Part shown: positions 42,005-50,294 of the stretch, piece by piece
How the letters are laid out: every line of letters begins with the position of its first letter
How positions within the stretch are numbered: position 1 is the first letter of the stretch
From: Actinoplanes lutulentus
GTDB lineage: Bacteria; Actinomycetota; Actinomycetes; Mycobacteriales; Micromonosporaceae
DNA length: 64,000 nt
Assembly: GCF_003259845.1 (NCBI RefSeq)
Contig: NZ_QLMJ01000024.1
Coordinates: 62,001-126,000 of the forward strand
Direction of reading: 5' to 3'
Position numbers and translations under genes: made by a program
Notes under the pieces: generated by a model
Told to the model about the DNA's origin: nothing
Seen by the model: only the letters and a program-made list of their open reading frames with translations
Database searches by the model: none

Positions 42005-43504
42005 TCAGCCGGTGAAACCTGCCAGGATGCGGGAGAACTCGAACGCCGTCTGCGTCACGTTGGTGCACTGGAACAGCGCGCCCGAGCAGGCGTTCTTGTC
42101 ACGGTGCATCTCCCAGAGCGAGACGAACCCGATGTGGTTGGCGTTCGCGAACGTGACCAGGTCCTTCGCGTCCGACTGGGTGAACGTGCCGTTGTCGTCG
42201 TTCACGCCGATCATCGGGGTCACGCCGACCATCTTGAACGCGGCCGCGTCGCTGTTTCCGTACACGGACTTGATCTGGTCCTTCGTGGACTTGACCGCCT
42301 GGATCGCCAGGTCGCCGTAATCCTGGCCGGAGCGGCCGTAGTCCATCGCCATGATGTTGACGAGATCCAGGTCGACACCGGCGGTCTTGGCGGACTTCAC
42401 CACGTTGAGGCCGTCCGCGGTGAGGCCCTCGGGCAGCACCGGCAGGGTCAGCGAGATCTTCAGGCCGGGGTTGGCCTTCTGCAGAGCGGCCAGGGCGGTC
42501 GAGCGGCGGGCCACCGACGCGCTGTCCGCGACGGCCGCACCCTCGATGTCCAGGTCGATGTAGTTCAGGTCGTACGCGTCGACGACGGCCTGGTACTCGG
42601 CCTGCAGAGCGGAGACGCTGGTGCACGCCTGGGCCAGCTCGGTGCCGGTCGCGCCACCGAACGAGACCTTCACGTCGCCGCCGGCCGCGCGTACCGCGGT
42701 GATCTGGTCGGCGAACTGCTTGGCCCGCGGGTCGAACGCGGCGAACCAGCTCGCCTTGCAGCCGGAGCTGGTCACGAACGCGAGGCTGAACGACTTGACG
42801 TTGCCGCCGGCCGCGAGCGACGAGAGCGTGGTCGCGCCGTTGGAGAGCAGGCCCATGTCGACGTACGGCGCGACCAGGACGTTACCGCTGGTCCCGGAGG
42901 TGCTGGTCGGGCTCACGGTCGCGGTCGCGGTGGCGGTCGGCGTGGCGGTGGCGGTCGCGGTCTTCGTCGCGGTCGGCGACGAGGAGGCCGTCTTGCTCGC
43001 GCTGGGCGAAACCGTCGGAGAAGCGGTGGCGGTCTTGGTCGCCGTGGGAGAAGCAGTGGCGGTGGCGGTCGGCGCGGTGGTCACGGCCGCTCCGCCGGTG
43101 CACGAAGCTCCGTTGATGGTGCAGCTGATCGGAGCGCCGCTGCCGGCGACGATGAAGCCGAACGACGCGGTCGCCCCGGCCGGGATGGTCCCGTTCCAGG
43201 CCGCGTTCTTCGCCGTCTTGACCGCGCCGGATCCAGTGAGCGTGGTGTCCCAGGAGCTGCCCAGCTTCGCGGTCGTGGGCAGGCCGAAGGCCACCTCCCA
43301 GCCGTTCACCGTCGCGCCGGTGCCGTTGGAGATCGTGTAGTGCGCCTGGTAACCCGTACCCCAGTCGCTGTCCTTCACGAAGGCGGCGGTGAGCTTGCCC
43401 GAGGACGCGGGCGTGGTGGCAGCGACCGCCGCGCCGATGCCGCCGCCGACCGCGACGACCGCGGCTGTGGCGTAGATGGCGAGCCGCAGACGGCTGCGTT
43501 GCAT
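42005..43504 (-). CDS. Secreted GH18 chitinase with N-terminal CBM2
   Basis: The product is 499 aa. A signal peptide (to about residue 29) is followed by a CBM2-type module (about 34-135, GYQAHYTISNGTGATVNGW, Cys128-Cys135), a long Thr/Ala/Ser/Pro linker (about 140-205) and a GH18 barrel (207-499). The catalytic DxDxE is YIDLDIEG (Asp317, Asp319, Glu321). It hydrolyses chitin with retention via substrate-assisted catalysis. With the LPMO at 16879 it forms a secreted chitinolytic pair in this window. ATG 43504. The upstream region carries TTAAGGA-type repeats. Confidence 0.93.
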   Translation of the reverse strand: MQRSRLRLAIYATAAVVAVGGGIGAAVAATTPASSGKLTAAFVKDSDWGTGYQAHYTISNGTGATVNGWEVAFGLPTTAKLGSSWDTTLTGSGAVKTAKNAAWNGTIPAGATASFGFIVAGSGAPISCTINGASCTGGAAVTTAPTATATASPTATKTATASPTVSPSASKTASSSPTATKTATATATPTATATATVSPTSTSGTSGNVLVAPYVDMGLLSNGATTLSSLAAGGNVKSFSLAFVTSSGCKASWFAAFDPRAKQFADQITAVRAAGGDVKVSFGGATGTELAQACTSVSALQAEYQAVVDAYDLNYIDLDIEGAAVADSASVARRSTALAALQKANPGLKISLTLPVLPEGLTADGLNVVKSAKTAGVDLDLVNIMAMDYGRSGQDYGDLAIQAVKSTKDQIKSVYGNSDAAAFKMVGVTPMIGVNDDNGTFTQSDAKDLVTFANANHIGFVSLWEMHRDKNACSGALFQCTNVTQTAFEFSRILAGFTG

Positions 43505-43560
43505 GAGTGAGCTCCGATCGCGGAAGAGGACGACGGATGATCACTCTCGTCCGGTACGGC

Positions 43561-43593
43561 TTAAGGAGTCTCGCGTTCCGGCTTAAAGGATCC
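43561..43593. promoter_or_regulatory. TTAAGGA direct repeats upstream of the chitinase gene
   Basis: TTAAGGA at 43561-43567 and TTAAAGGA at 43583-43590 are 22 bases apart. On the opposite strand they read as CCTT(T)AAGCCG twice. GCTTAAAGGATCC at 43581-43593 differs by one base from GCTTTAAGGATCC at 16801-16813 upstream of the LPMO gene. A shared regulator is inferred. Confidence 0.4.
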
Positions 43594-44160
43594 CTAAATA
43601 CGGGTCGCCAGGCCGCCGAGCAGCAGAGCCAGCTGACGCCGCCAGGCCTGCGGGTCGGTGGAGTGCTGGGCCACCCCGGCGTTCGCCATCATCAGCAGCG
43701 CCAGGTCGGTCCGGGTGAAGTCGGCGCGCAGCCGGCCGGCCCGCTGGGCGCGGACACACACGTCGACGGCACGCTGCTGCGCCGAGGCGCGCAGGGCGGC
43801 GAGCCGCTCGTCGTCGTCGAAAGCCGTGGTGACCAGAAGTTCGGCCAGCCCGCGGTCGGTGGCCTGCAGTTCGCACACCCGGGTGAGGTAACCGACGAAC
43901 GCGGCCCACGGGTCGGGGTGCTCCAGGGACTGCTCGGCGAGGCGTACCGCCGCGGTCATGTGGCTGGCGAAGACCTCGGCGATCAGGTGCCGCCGGCTGG
44001 GGAATCGACGGTAGAGGGTGGCGTTGCCGACGCCGGCCCGCCGGGCGATCTCGTCCAGCGACGCGTCGAGCCCCTGCGCGGCGAAGACTTCACGAGCGGC
44101 GGCGAGCAGGGCGGCTCGGTTTCGTCGGGCGTCCGCACGCAGCCGGGTGGCCATGCGCAT
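43594..44160 (-). CDS. TetR-family transcriptional regulator
   Basis: The product is 188 aa: ADARRNRAALLAAAREVFAAQGLDASLDEIARRAGVGNATLYRRFPSRRHLIAEVF at the N-terminus, then a C-terminal ligand domain of the kind found in SCO-type TetR repressors. It is divergent from the dienelactone hydrolase gene (84 bp between starts), its likely target. ATG 44160 or ATG 44154. Confidence 0.92.
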   Translation of the reverse strand: MRMATRLRADARRNRAALLAAAREVFAAQGLDASLDEIARRAGVGNATLYRRFPSRRHLIAEVFASHMTAAVRLAEQSLEHPDPWAAFVGYLTRVCELQATDRGLAELLVTTAFDDDERLAALRASAQQRAVDVCVRAQRAGRLRADFTRTDLALLMMANAGVAQHSTDPQAWRRQLALLLGGLATRI

Positions 44161-44244
44161 GAGGATACGACGTTCACAGGGAAAGACGGAGATCCGATGT
44201 TACGGTCCGGACGATCATCATCAGACGTGCCGGAGGTCAGCGAA

Positions 44245-44979
44245 ATGCGGCAACAGGTCGATATCCCGACGGCGGACGGCGTCGCCGACGCCTACCTGGT
44301 CACGCCGGCCGGCGACGGGCCGTTTCCGGGAGTCCTGCTCTTCATGGACGCGTTCGGTCTGCGTCCGCAGATCATGGAGATGGCGAGCAGAATCGCCGAG
44401 CGTGGGTACGCGGTCCTCGCACCGAACCTCTTCTATCGCAGCGCGCGCAGTCCGCTCGTCGACCCGGCCGACCTGGTCGACGAGGAGCGCCGTGGTGCCG
44501 CGTTCGGCCGGCTCATGCCGATGATGCAGCAGCTCACCGCCGAGCGGGTGGTCGCCGACACCCGTGCGTACCTGGACTTCTTCAAGAAGGAGCAGGTCGG
44601 CATCGTCGGCTACTGCATGGGCGGGCGGAACGCGCTGATCGCGGTCTCCGCGCTGCCGGACCGGTTCGCAGCGCTCGGCAGCTTCCACGCCGGGAAGATC
44701 GTGACCGACGATCCGGCCAGCCCGCACCGGCACGTCGGCCCGATCACCAGCGAGGTCTATTTCGGACACGCCGACAACGACGGTTCGATGACGCCGGACA
44801 ACATCAAAGCGCTGGAGGAGGCCCTCGCCGAGGCGGGCGTCACCTACACCTCGGAGCTTTACGCCGGCGCGCCGCACGGTTTCACGATGGCCGACACCGC
44901 GATGCACGATGCCGCCGCCGAGCAGCGGCACTGGGAGGCGCTGTTCAGCCTGCTAGGCCGCGCACTCCCGGTCAGGTGA
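44245..44979 (+). CDS. Dienelactone hydrolase family protein
   Basis: This 244-aa alpha/beta-hydrolase has nucleophile Cys in GYCMGGR (DLH proteins use Cys), acid Asp in YFGHADNDGSM and His in AGAPHGF. ATG 44245 follows GGAGG at 8 nt; the longer frame starting at 43507 overlaps the TetR gene. DLH opens lactones in halocatechol breakdown, but most actinobacterial members act on unknown esters. It overlaps the convergent VOC gene by 8 bp at the 3' end. Confidence 0.9.
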   Translation: MRQQVDIPTADGVADAYLVTPAGDGPFPGVLLFMDAFGLRPQIMEMASRIAERGYAVLAPNLFYRSARSPLVDPADLVDEERRGAAFGRLMPMMQQLTAERVVADTRAYLDFFKKEQVGIVGYCMGGRNALIAVSALPDRFAALGSFHAGKIVTDDPASPHRHVGPITSEVYFGHADNDGSMTPDNIKALEEALAEAGVTYTSELYAGAPHGFTMADTAMHDAAAEQRHWEALFSLLGRALPVR

Positions 44980-45400
44980 GGCAGAACTCGTTGCCCTCGG
45001 GGTCGGTCATCACGAACCACGAGTAAGGCCCCTGCTGACCGGCCTTGACGAAAGCGGCGCCGCGCGCGATCAGTTTGTCGCGCGCGGCTTCCCGGTCCTG
45101 GTCGCCCACCCGGACATCGACGTGCACCCGGTTCTTCACCGTTTTCGGTTCCGGCACCGCCTGGAAGAGGATCCGGCTGCGGCCGGCGCCGTCCGGGTGC
45201 ACGATCGCCCCGCCGATCCGCCAGACCAGCTTGCCGTTGTGCATCTTCGTCTCGTCGCCGGTCGCGAAACCTTTGTCGACCATGTCCTTGATGAACGCCT
45301 CGTCCTGCGGTTCCACCTGCCAGTCGAGGGTCTCCGCCCACCAGTCGGCGAGCGTGTGCGGGTCGCTGCTGTCGACCACGATCTGCAAGTCGTAAGGCAT
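44972..45400 (-). CDS. VOC (glyoxalase/bleomycin resistance-like) family protein
   Basis: The product is 142 aa with the paired beta-alpha-beta-beta-beta repeats of the vicinal oxygen chelate fold: MPYDLQIVVDSSDPHTLADWWAETLDW at the start and NRVHVDVRVGD, ARGAAFV, YSWFVMTDPEGNEFCL at the end. I chose ATG 45400. The substrate could be an antibiotic or glutathione/mycothiol adduct; metal ligands cannot be assigned with confidence. Confidence 0.88.
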   Translation of the reverse strand: MPYDLQIVVDSSDPHTLADWWAETLDWQVEPQDEAFIKDMVDKGFATGDETKMHNGKLVWRIGGAIVHPDGAGRSRILFQAVPEPKTVKNRVHVDVRVGDQDREAARDKLIARGAAFVKAGQQGPYSWFVMTDPEGNEFCLT

Positions 45401-45438
45401 GACCCCGAAATTACCCACGTGATAGGCCAGAAAACGGC

Positions 45439-45789
45439 CTAATTGGCGTACAGGCCCGGGAAGAAGCGGTCGATCGCCGCTACGTCGTACACATGCCTGA
45501 TCTCGTTGATCAAGCCATCCTCGACCGCGAGGAATTCGACGAGCCTCGCCGTGCCGAAAGGCCCGGCGAGGTCGTACATGAGCGCGGCGCCGTCGATCGC
45601 GTCGGTACGCGCGATCAGCTCGACCCGATCCGAGAAGGCAGCGATCCGGTGCAGGACCTGGAGCAACTCCTCGTCGTCCACCGGAGCGTCGAGGTTCCAC
45701 TCGGTCTCGCAGTCAGGCGTGAGCACCCGGCGAGCGGCCGGCAGATCGTCGGCGGTCCACGACTGGACCCAGAAATCCACGACATCCAT
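45439..45789 (-). CDS. SnoaL-like/NTF2-fold protein
   Basis: This 116-aa cone-shaped-fold protein (MDVVDFWVQSWTADDLPAARRVLTPDCETEWN, then GLINEIRHVYDVAAIDRFFPGLY) resembles SnoaL-like polyketide cyclases and ketosteroid isomerases. Members bind small hydrophobic ligands or isomerise them; function is open. It lies 6 bp after the DUF2334 gene stop on the same strand. Confidence 0.8.
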   Translation of the reverse strand: MDVVDFWVQSWTADDLPAARRVLTPDCETEWNLDAPVDDEELLQVLHRIAAFSDRVELIARTDAIDGAALMYDLAGPFGTARLVEFLAVEDGLINEIRHVYDVAAIDRFFPGLYAN

Positions 45790-45795
45790 CGTTGA

Positions 45796-47415
45796 TCAGC
45801 CGTTCAGCATGGTGTCGGCCGAGACGAACGTGTATCCGAGGCCCTTGACGCCGGTGACCAGCGTCTTCAGGTGGTCGGTGCCGAGGTACGGGTGGTAGAA
45901 GCAGCTCGCCACGCCGTCGCGTACGACGAGGTTGCGCTCGGCCGAGGCGATCAGGTCGGCGGGCAGCCGGACCGGGTGGTTGTTGAACGCCTCCGGCTCG
46001 ACGTTGCCGATGTTCTCCGGCACCACGACCGAGCCGTACACATCGCGGACCGTGTACGGGAAGAACTGCCCGAACTGGCGTGCGTAGTCGTACTTCGCGC
46101 CGGTCAGCACGCCCGGGAAGTACAGGCCACGGTCGTATCGCTTGCCGAAGAGGGTGTTCACCGCCTGGTAGTCGGCCGGGCTGGCCGCGTAGTGCGGGAA
46201 CTCGAAGATCTTCGGAGCGCCCAGGCCGGTCGCCAGGAACACCGCGCCGGAGGAGACCATCCGAGTCGTCGCCCAGGTGACCGAGTCCTCGGTGACCGGA
46301 CCGTCGTAGATCACGCTGTCGTTCGCGTCGACGTGCGCCGTGTAGAACTCGAAGTCGTTCGCGCTCACACCGTCGTACGGGTTCGCCACCGCGCCGTACT
46401 GGTGGGTGTAGCCGTGCATGATCAGGGTGCCGCCCTTGGACTGCATGTACTTCAGCGCGGCGACCACCTTCGGCTTCGACGCGAGGGTGTAGTCCTCGGC
46501 CTTGCCGTTGTTCTTGACGCCCTTCGGGTCCCGGTACCGCGGGTAGACGGCGACGCTGAACGGCACCTTCTCGGCAGCCAGGTAATCGGCGATCGCCTTG
46601 AGGTCGGCGGGGTCGGCGTCCGGGCCGACGTCCTCGAGGCGGATCAGGGCGCGGTGCCGCTCGGTCGTGCTGCCACCGAGAGCGTCGAAGAGCAGGTCCG
46701 CGAAGACCAGGTACCGGTCGTCGTGGGTGACGTACGAGAACGGGATCTCGCCGATGTAGGTGAGGTTGCCCGACTTCACGGCCCACGGGAACGTGGTGCC
46801 GTCGGCGCGTACCGCGGTGGCCAGCGTGCTGACCTTGGCGGTGTCGCTGATCGGCAGGTTCATGATCCCGGAGTTGTTGTCCGAGCTGCGGGTCAGCTTC
46901 TTGCCCTTGTACGCGACCTCCGTGACGGCGGCGAGGTCGAAGGTGCCGCTCGCGAAGCCGTACTTCGTGGTGAAGCCGTCCTTCGCCGCGAGCTGCCAGA
47001 TGTTGTCGTAGACCCAGACGACCGGCTTGCTGGTGGCCATCACGTCGGTCAGGAACGCGGCCGGCAGCGGCTCGTCGTACGTCGAGCCCAGGTAGATGAC
47101 CGCGGTGTACGCGTTCAGGTCGCCGGACTTGTACTTCGCGACCGGCGCGGCCGTCCAGGTGCCGAAGTGCGAGGCCAGGTTCGCGGTCTGGGTGGCGTAG
47201 ACCTCGCCGAGCCAGCCGTAGTCGTTCGTCGTGTCGTACAGAACGAGGGTCTTCGCGGAGCCGGCGCCGGGCGCCGCCTTGCCGGTCTTCGACGTGCTCG
47301 TCGTCGTGGCGGGAGCGGCGTCGGCGGCCATGCTGTTGACGCCGACCGCGACGGCTGCGGCCGTGGCCGCGCCGGCGCCGAGCAGGGTGCGGCGGGAGAT
47401 CTTCGGGGCGCGCAT
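45796..47415 (-). CDS. Secreted DUF2334 polysaccharide deacetylase-like protein
   Basis: The product is 539 aa. The start SRRTLLGAGAATAAAVAVG is a Tat-type signal (twin Arg). After a region of about 200 residues comes the DUF2334/NodB-like barrel: ALIRLEDVGPDADPADLKAIADYL and FSVAVYPRYRDP, with GGTLIMHGYTHQY as the likely His-metal motif. It probably N-deacetylates an extracellular amino-sugar polymer. Its start overlaps the wecB stop by 4 bp (ATGA), placing it as the last gene of the GT2-WecB-DUF2334 operon. Confidence 0.85.
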   Translation of the reverse strand: MRAPKISRRTLLGAGAATAAAVAVGVNSMAADAAPATTTSTSKTGKAAPGAGSAKTLVLYDTTNDYGWLGEVYATQTANLASHFGTWTAAPVAKYKSGDLNAYTAVIYLGSTYDEPLPAAFLTDVMATSKPVVWVYDNIWQLAAKDGFTTKYGFASGTFDLAAVTEVAYKGKKLTRSSDNNSGIMNLPISDTAKVSTLATAVRADGTTFPWAVKSGNLTYIGEIPFSYVTHDDRYLVFADLLFDALGGSTTERHRALIRLEDVGPDADPADLKAIADYLAAEKVPFSVAVYPRYRDPKGVKNNGKAEDYTLASKPKVVAALKYMQSKGGTLIMHGYTHQYGAVANPYDGVSANDFEFYTAHVDANDSVIYDGPVTEDSVTWATTRMVSSGAVFLATGLGAPKIFEFPHYAASPADYQAVNTLFGKRYDRGLYFPGVLTGAKYDYARQFGQFFPYTVRDVYGSVVVPENIGNVEPEAFNNHPVRLPADLIASAERNLVVRDGVASCFYHPYLGTDHLKTLVTGVKGLGYTFVSADTMLNG

Positions 47416-48599
47416 CAGGCAAGTGCTCCAGACGTGACGACGTTCTGCGAAACGGGCATGGCTTCGGGGGCGGGTGCGAGACCCAGGAGCGCGGCGGTCG
47501 CCTGCGCGGTACGCCGGGCGGCAAGCCCGTCACCGTACGGATTTCCGCCGGCGGTCATCGCGTCGCGGCGGACCCGGCTGTCGAGCAGAGCGGACGCCTC
47601 CTCGACGATCCGCGCGGTGTCCGAGCCGACCAGCTTCGCGCAGCCCGCGGTCAGTGACTCGACGCGCTCGGTGACATCGCGCAGCACCAGCGCCGGAACA
47701 CCGAACGACGGAGCCTCCTCCTGGATGCCGCCCGAGTCGGTGAGCACCAGGTACGCCTCGGAGAGCAGCCGGGACAGGTCCGGGTACGGCAGCGGGTCGG
47801 TGATGGTGACCCGCTCGACACCGGCCAGAGCGGCGTCCACCTGGGCGCGGACGGCCGGGTTCGGGTGGCTCGGCAGCACGACCTCGATGTCGTCGTAGCG
47901 CTCGATGAGCTCCTTGACGGCGGCGAGGATGCGGTCGAGCGGCTCGCCCCAGGATTCCCGGCGGTGCGCGGTGACCAGGACCAGCCTGCTCTCATTAAAA
48001 GCGCGACGTTGCAGGGCGGCGTTCTCGAACGGCAGCTTGCGGCCGGCCATCGCGAGGGTCGCGTCCACCACGGTGTTGCCGGTGATCAGGACGTCGGTGT
48101 GGGCGATCTTCTCGTCCAGCAGGTTCATCGCGGCCAGCGGCGTCGGCGCCAGGTGCAGCGAGGCGACCTGGGCGACCAGGCGGCGGTTCGCCTCCTCGGG
48201 GAACGGCGAGTCCAGGTCACCGGAGCGCAGACCGGCTTCCAGGTGGACCACCGGGATGCGGCGCCAGAACGCGGCCAGCGCGCCGGCCAGGCTCGTCGTG
48301 GTGTCGCCCTGCACGATCACGGCGGCCGGTGTGCGTACCGACCAGAGCTCGTCGAGCTCGCGGACCATCGCGGTGAGCAGCTCGGCCTGGGTGCCGGTGG
48401 AGCGCTCGACCTCAAGGGTGATGTCCGGCTCGAGGCCGAAGGCGGCGAGCGCCTGGGTGACCATCGTGGGGTGCTGTCCGCTGGCGAGCAGGACCGGCTG
48501 GAGCAGGCCGGCCTCCCGCATGGCGATGGCGACGGGGGCGAGCTTGACGGCCTCGGGGCGGGTGCCGCCGATCAGGTGAACTTCACGCATGAGAGACAT
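47415..48599 (-). CDS. wecB: UDP-N-acetylglucosamine 2-epimerase (non-hydrolysing)
   Basis: This 394-aa enzyme interconverts UDP-GlcNAc and UDP-ManNAc. It has a GTRPEAVKLAPV start and active-site segments VQGDTTTSLAG (Asp), HLEAGLRSGD (Glu), FPEEANRR (Glu), VTAHRRESWG (His) and LTDSGGIQEEAPSFG for UDP binding. I chose ATG 48599 because GAAGG lies upstream; the ORF extension overlaps the synthase gene. Together with the GT2 and DUF2334 genes it suggests a ManNAc- or GlcNAc/ManNAc-containing secreted polymer. That polymer is inference. Confidence 0.93.
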   Translation of the reverse strand: MSLMREVHLIGGTRPEAVKLAPVAIAMREAGLLQPVLLASGQHPTMVTQALAAFGLEPDITLEVERSTGTQAELLTAMVRELDELWSVRTPAAVIVQGDTTTSLAGALAAFWRRIPVVHLEAGLRSGDLDSPFPEEANRRLVAQVASLHLAPTPLAAMNLLDEKIAHTDVLITGNTVVDATLAMAGRKLPFENAALQRRAFNESRLVLVTAHRRESWGEPLDRILAAVKELIERYDDIEVVLPSHPNPAVRAQVDAALAGVERVTITDPLPYPDLSRLLSEAYLVLTDSGGIQEEAPSFGVPALVLRDVTERVESLTAGCAKLVGSDTARIVEEASALLDSRVRRDAMTAGGNPYGDGLAARRTAQATAALLGLAPAPEAMPVSQNVVTSGALA

Positions 48600-48636
48600 G
48601 GGGGAGCCTTCTCTTCTTGCAGGGGGAGGGGGATTT

Positions 48637-49971
48637 TCAGGCGGCGACGGGCTGGAGGATGGGCTCCTCCACGAGGCGCTCGGTCTTGGCCCAGGACTGA
48701 CGGCCGCTGGCCTGGCGGCCCAGCGCGCGGTAGGTGGCGGCAAGACCGAGAACCAGAAAGGCCGGGTACGCGAGAGCGGCGACCAGCATTCGCGACAGGC
48801 CCTCGTCGCCGCGCTTGTTGCGGTGCACCACGGCCCAGAGCAGGCCGGGGAACGTGGTGACAGCGATCCAGATGGCGCCGCTCTCGGCCAGTACGGCCCA
48901 GGTCGGCAGGAACGGGACCGGGTGGCCGATCAGCAGGCCGGCCGTGCCGGAGGCGCCCATCACGATGATCGCCACCGTGACCATCGCGTTCGCCCACGGG
49001 GAGAGCAGGTAGTGCAGCATCTCGGCGAGCGCGGTCCGGGCGATCCGCCGCGACGAGAAGAGGCGCATCAGGTACTGGGCGCACTGCATGTTGCCCTGCG
49101 CCCACCGGGTCCGCTGCCGGGTGAGCCGGCGGACGTCGACCACGGCCTGCTGGGTTACCGAGGAGCGGGAGGTGTACCGGATGGAGACGCCACCCAGGTG
49201 CATCCGCAGGCCGAGCTCCAGGTCCTCGACGAGGCAGCTGGACCACGGAGCGCTGCCCAGAGCCTGCAATGTGGAGAGTCGGCTGAACTGGCCGTTGCCA
49301 CCGAGGCCGACCGTGTCCAGGACGTCGCGCAGGTTCTGGCAGGCGTCGACGATCGCGCCGAACTCCAGATCCTGTACGGCGCCGAGGAGCTTGTTGCGGT
49401 TGCGGATGCGTACCTGCACCTGGACCGCGCCGACCTTGGTGTCACGCATCAGCCGGGAGACCTCGACCAGGATGTTCTCGCTGCCCTGGCCGTCGCCGTC
49501 GATGATGCCGATGACCACGCGCTCCGGGCTGACGCCGGCCTCCGCGGTGCGCTCCGAGATGAAGCGGTACGCGGCGTTCAGCGCCTCGCCCTTGCCCTGC
49601 CGGGCGTTGGGCAGCTCACGCCGCATGACGCTCAGCCGAGGGTGATCGATAGCGGACAGGACCTCGGGGGTCCGGTCGTCCGAGCCGTCGTCCACGACCA
49701 GGACCCGGGCCAGGGTTCCGGCCGGGCCACGCAGCCGCAGGGCCGCGTTTACCGTATTGGCGACGACGGCTTCCTCGTTGAGGGCCGGGACGATGACCCA
49801 GAAGTGCTGGGGGCGTCCGTCGCCGCCGGCGACCGCCTTGTTGATCACCTTGGCTCGGTGTGTTCCGTTGTACCGGACCGCGAACCACACCAGGACGAGT
49901 GTGGAGATCGGCCAGGCCAGCAGGATGGCGTATCCCGTGATCGCGATGAGCCAGCTGTTCGCCCAGGACAT
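48637..49971 (-). CDS. Membrane GT2 processive glycosyltransferase (hyaluronan/chitin/PgaC-like)
   Basis: The product is 444 aa. TM1 at about 8-33 is followed by the GT2 catalytic domain: VIVPALNEEAVV, VLVVDDGSDDRT, GIIDGDGQGSE (DxD-type), EDLELGLRMHLGG (base) and QRTRWAQGNM (QxxRW). Two to four helices follow at the C-terminus. This layout is that of polysaccharide synthases making beta-linked HexNAc or glucan chains. ATG 49971 follows GGGAGGT. It is first in the operon with wecB and the DUF2334 gene. Confidence 0.92.
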   Translation of the reverse strand: MSWANSWLIAITGYAILLAWPISTLVLVWFAVRYNGTHRAKVINKAVAGGDGRPQHFWVIVPALNEEAVVANTVNAALRLRGPAGTLARVLVVDDGSDDRTPEVLSAIDHPRLSVMRRELPNARQGKGEALNAAYRFISERTAEAGVSPERVVIGIIDGDGQGSENILVEVSRLMRDTKVGAVQVQVRIRNRNKLLGAVQDLEFGAIVDACQNLRDVLDTVGLGGNGQFSRLSTLQALGSAPWSSCLVEDLELGLRMHLGGVSIRYTSRSSVTQQAVVDVRRLTRQRTRWAQGNMQCAQYLMRLFSSRRIARTALAEMLHYLLSPWANAMVTVAIIVMGASGTAGLLIGHPVPFLPTWAVLAESGAIWIAVTTFPGLLWAVVHRNKRGDEGLSRMLVAALAYPAFLVLGLAATYRALGRQASGRQSWAKTERLVEEPILQPVAA

Positions 49972-50294
49972 CTCGTACCTCCCTCGTCCCAGTCACTGTT
50001 CGTGATGTCCGTCGAGCTCGGCGGGCCGCGCTCTTGGACGTAATAGGACATTAGGTAACTACCGAGCGTGACTCAAGAGCGGTGAGAGGAACGGCGCCGC
50101 ATACCGACCAAAAGGGCTAACCCAGACATCTCACAAGGCGTGAGGCGTCGAAAATCGGGCGCGATTCGCCCGATTTGCAGGGATCGGAACTGAATTCGCG
50201 CCGGAGTGGTGTGACTGCGGAGAGTGAGATCCTGGGGCGCGACGGCACTAAAGGGAAATGGTCACTCTAGGTGACCGCCGCGTGGCCAGAACGA
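49972..50294. other. Intergenic region upstream of the exopolysaccharide operon
   Basis: These 323 bases have no gene I can support. They contain a perfect 10-bp stem (AAATCGGGCG, 50152-50161, inverted at 50167-50176, 5-nt loop) that could be a terminator for the upstream 266-aa gene or an operator. I looked for cyclic dinucleotide riboswitch features and saw none. Confidence 0.55.
50152..50176 (-). terminator. Hairpin between the conservon tail gene and the GT2 operon
   Basis: Perfect 10-bp stem with A-run on one flank and T-run on the other, 119 bases past the stop of the 266-aa gene. A terminator is the simplest reading; an operator cannot be excluded. Confidence 0.55.

Noticed and set aside
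45871..47898. 675-codon plus-strand frame over the DUF2334 and wecB genes
   Set aside because: Shadow frame with Arg/Val/Gly-rich product; both minus-strand genes are clear.
49972..50294. Possible cyclic dinucleotide riboswitch upstream of the GT2 operon
   Set aside because: No conserved GEMM or ydaO-type core could be recognised; only one simple hairpin is present.
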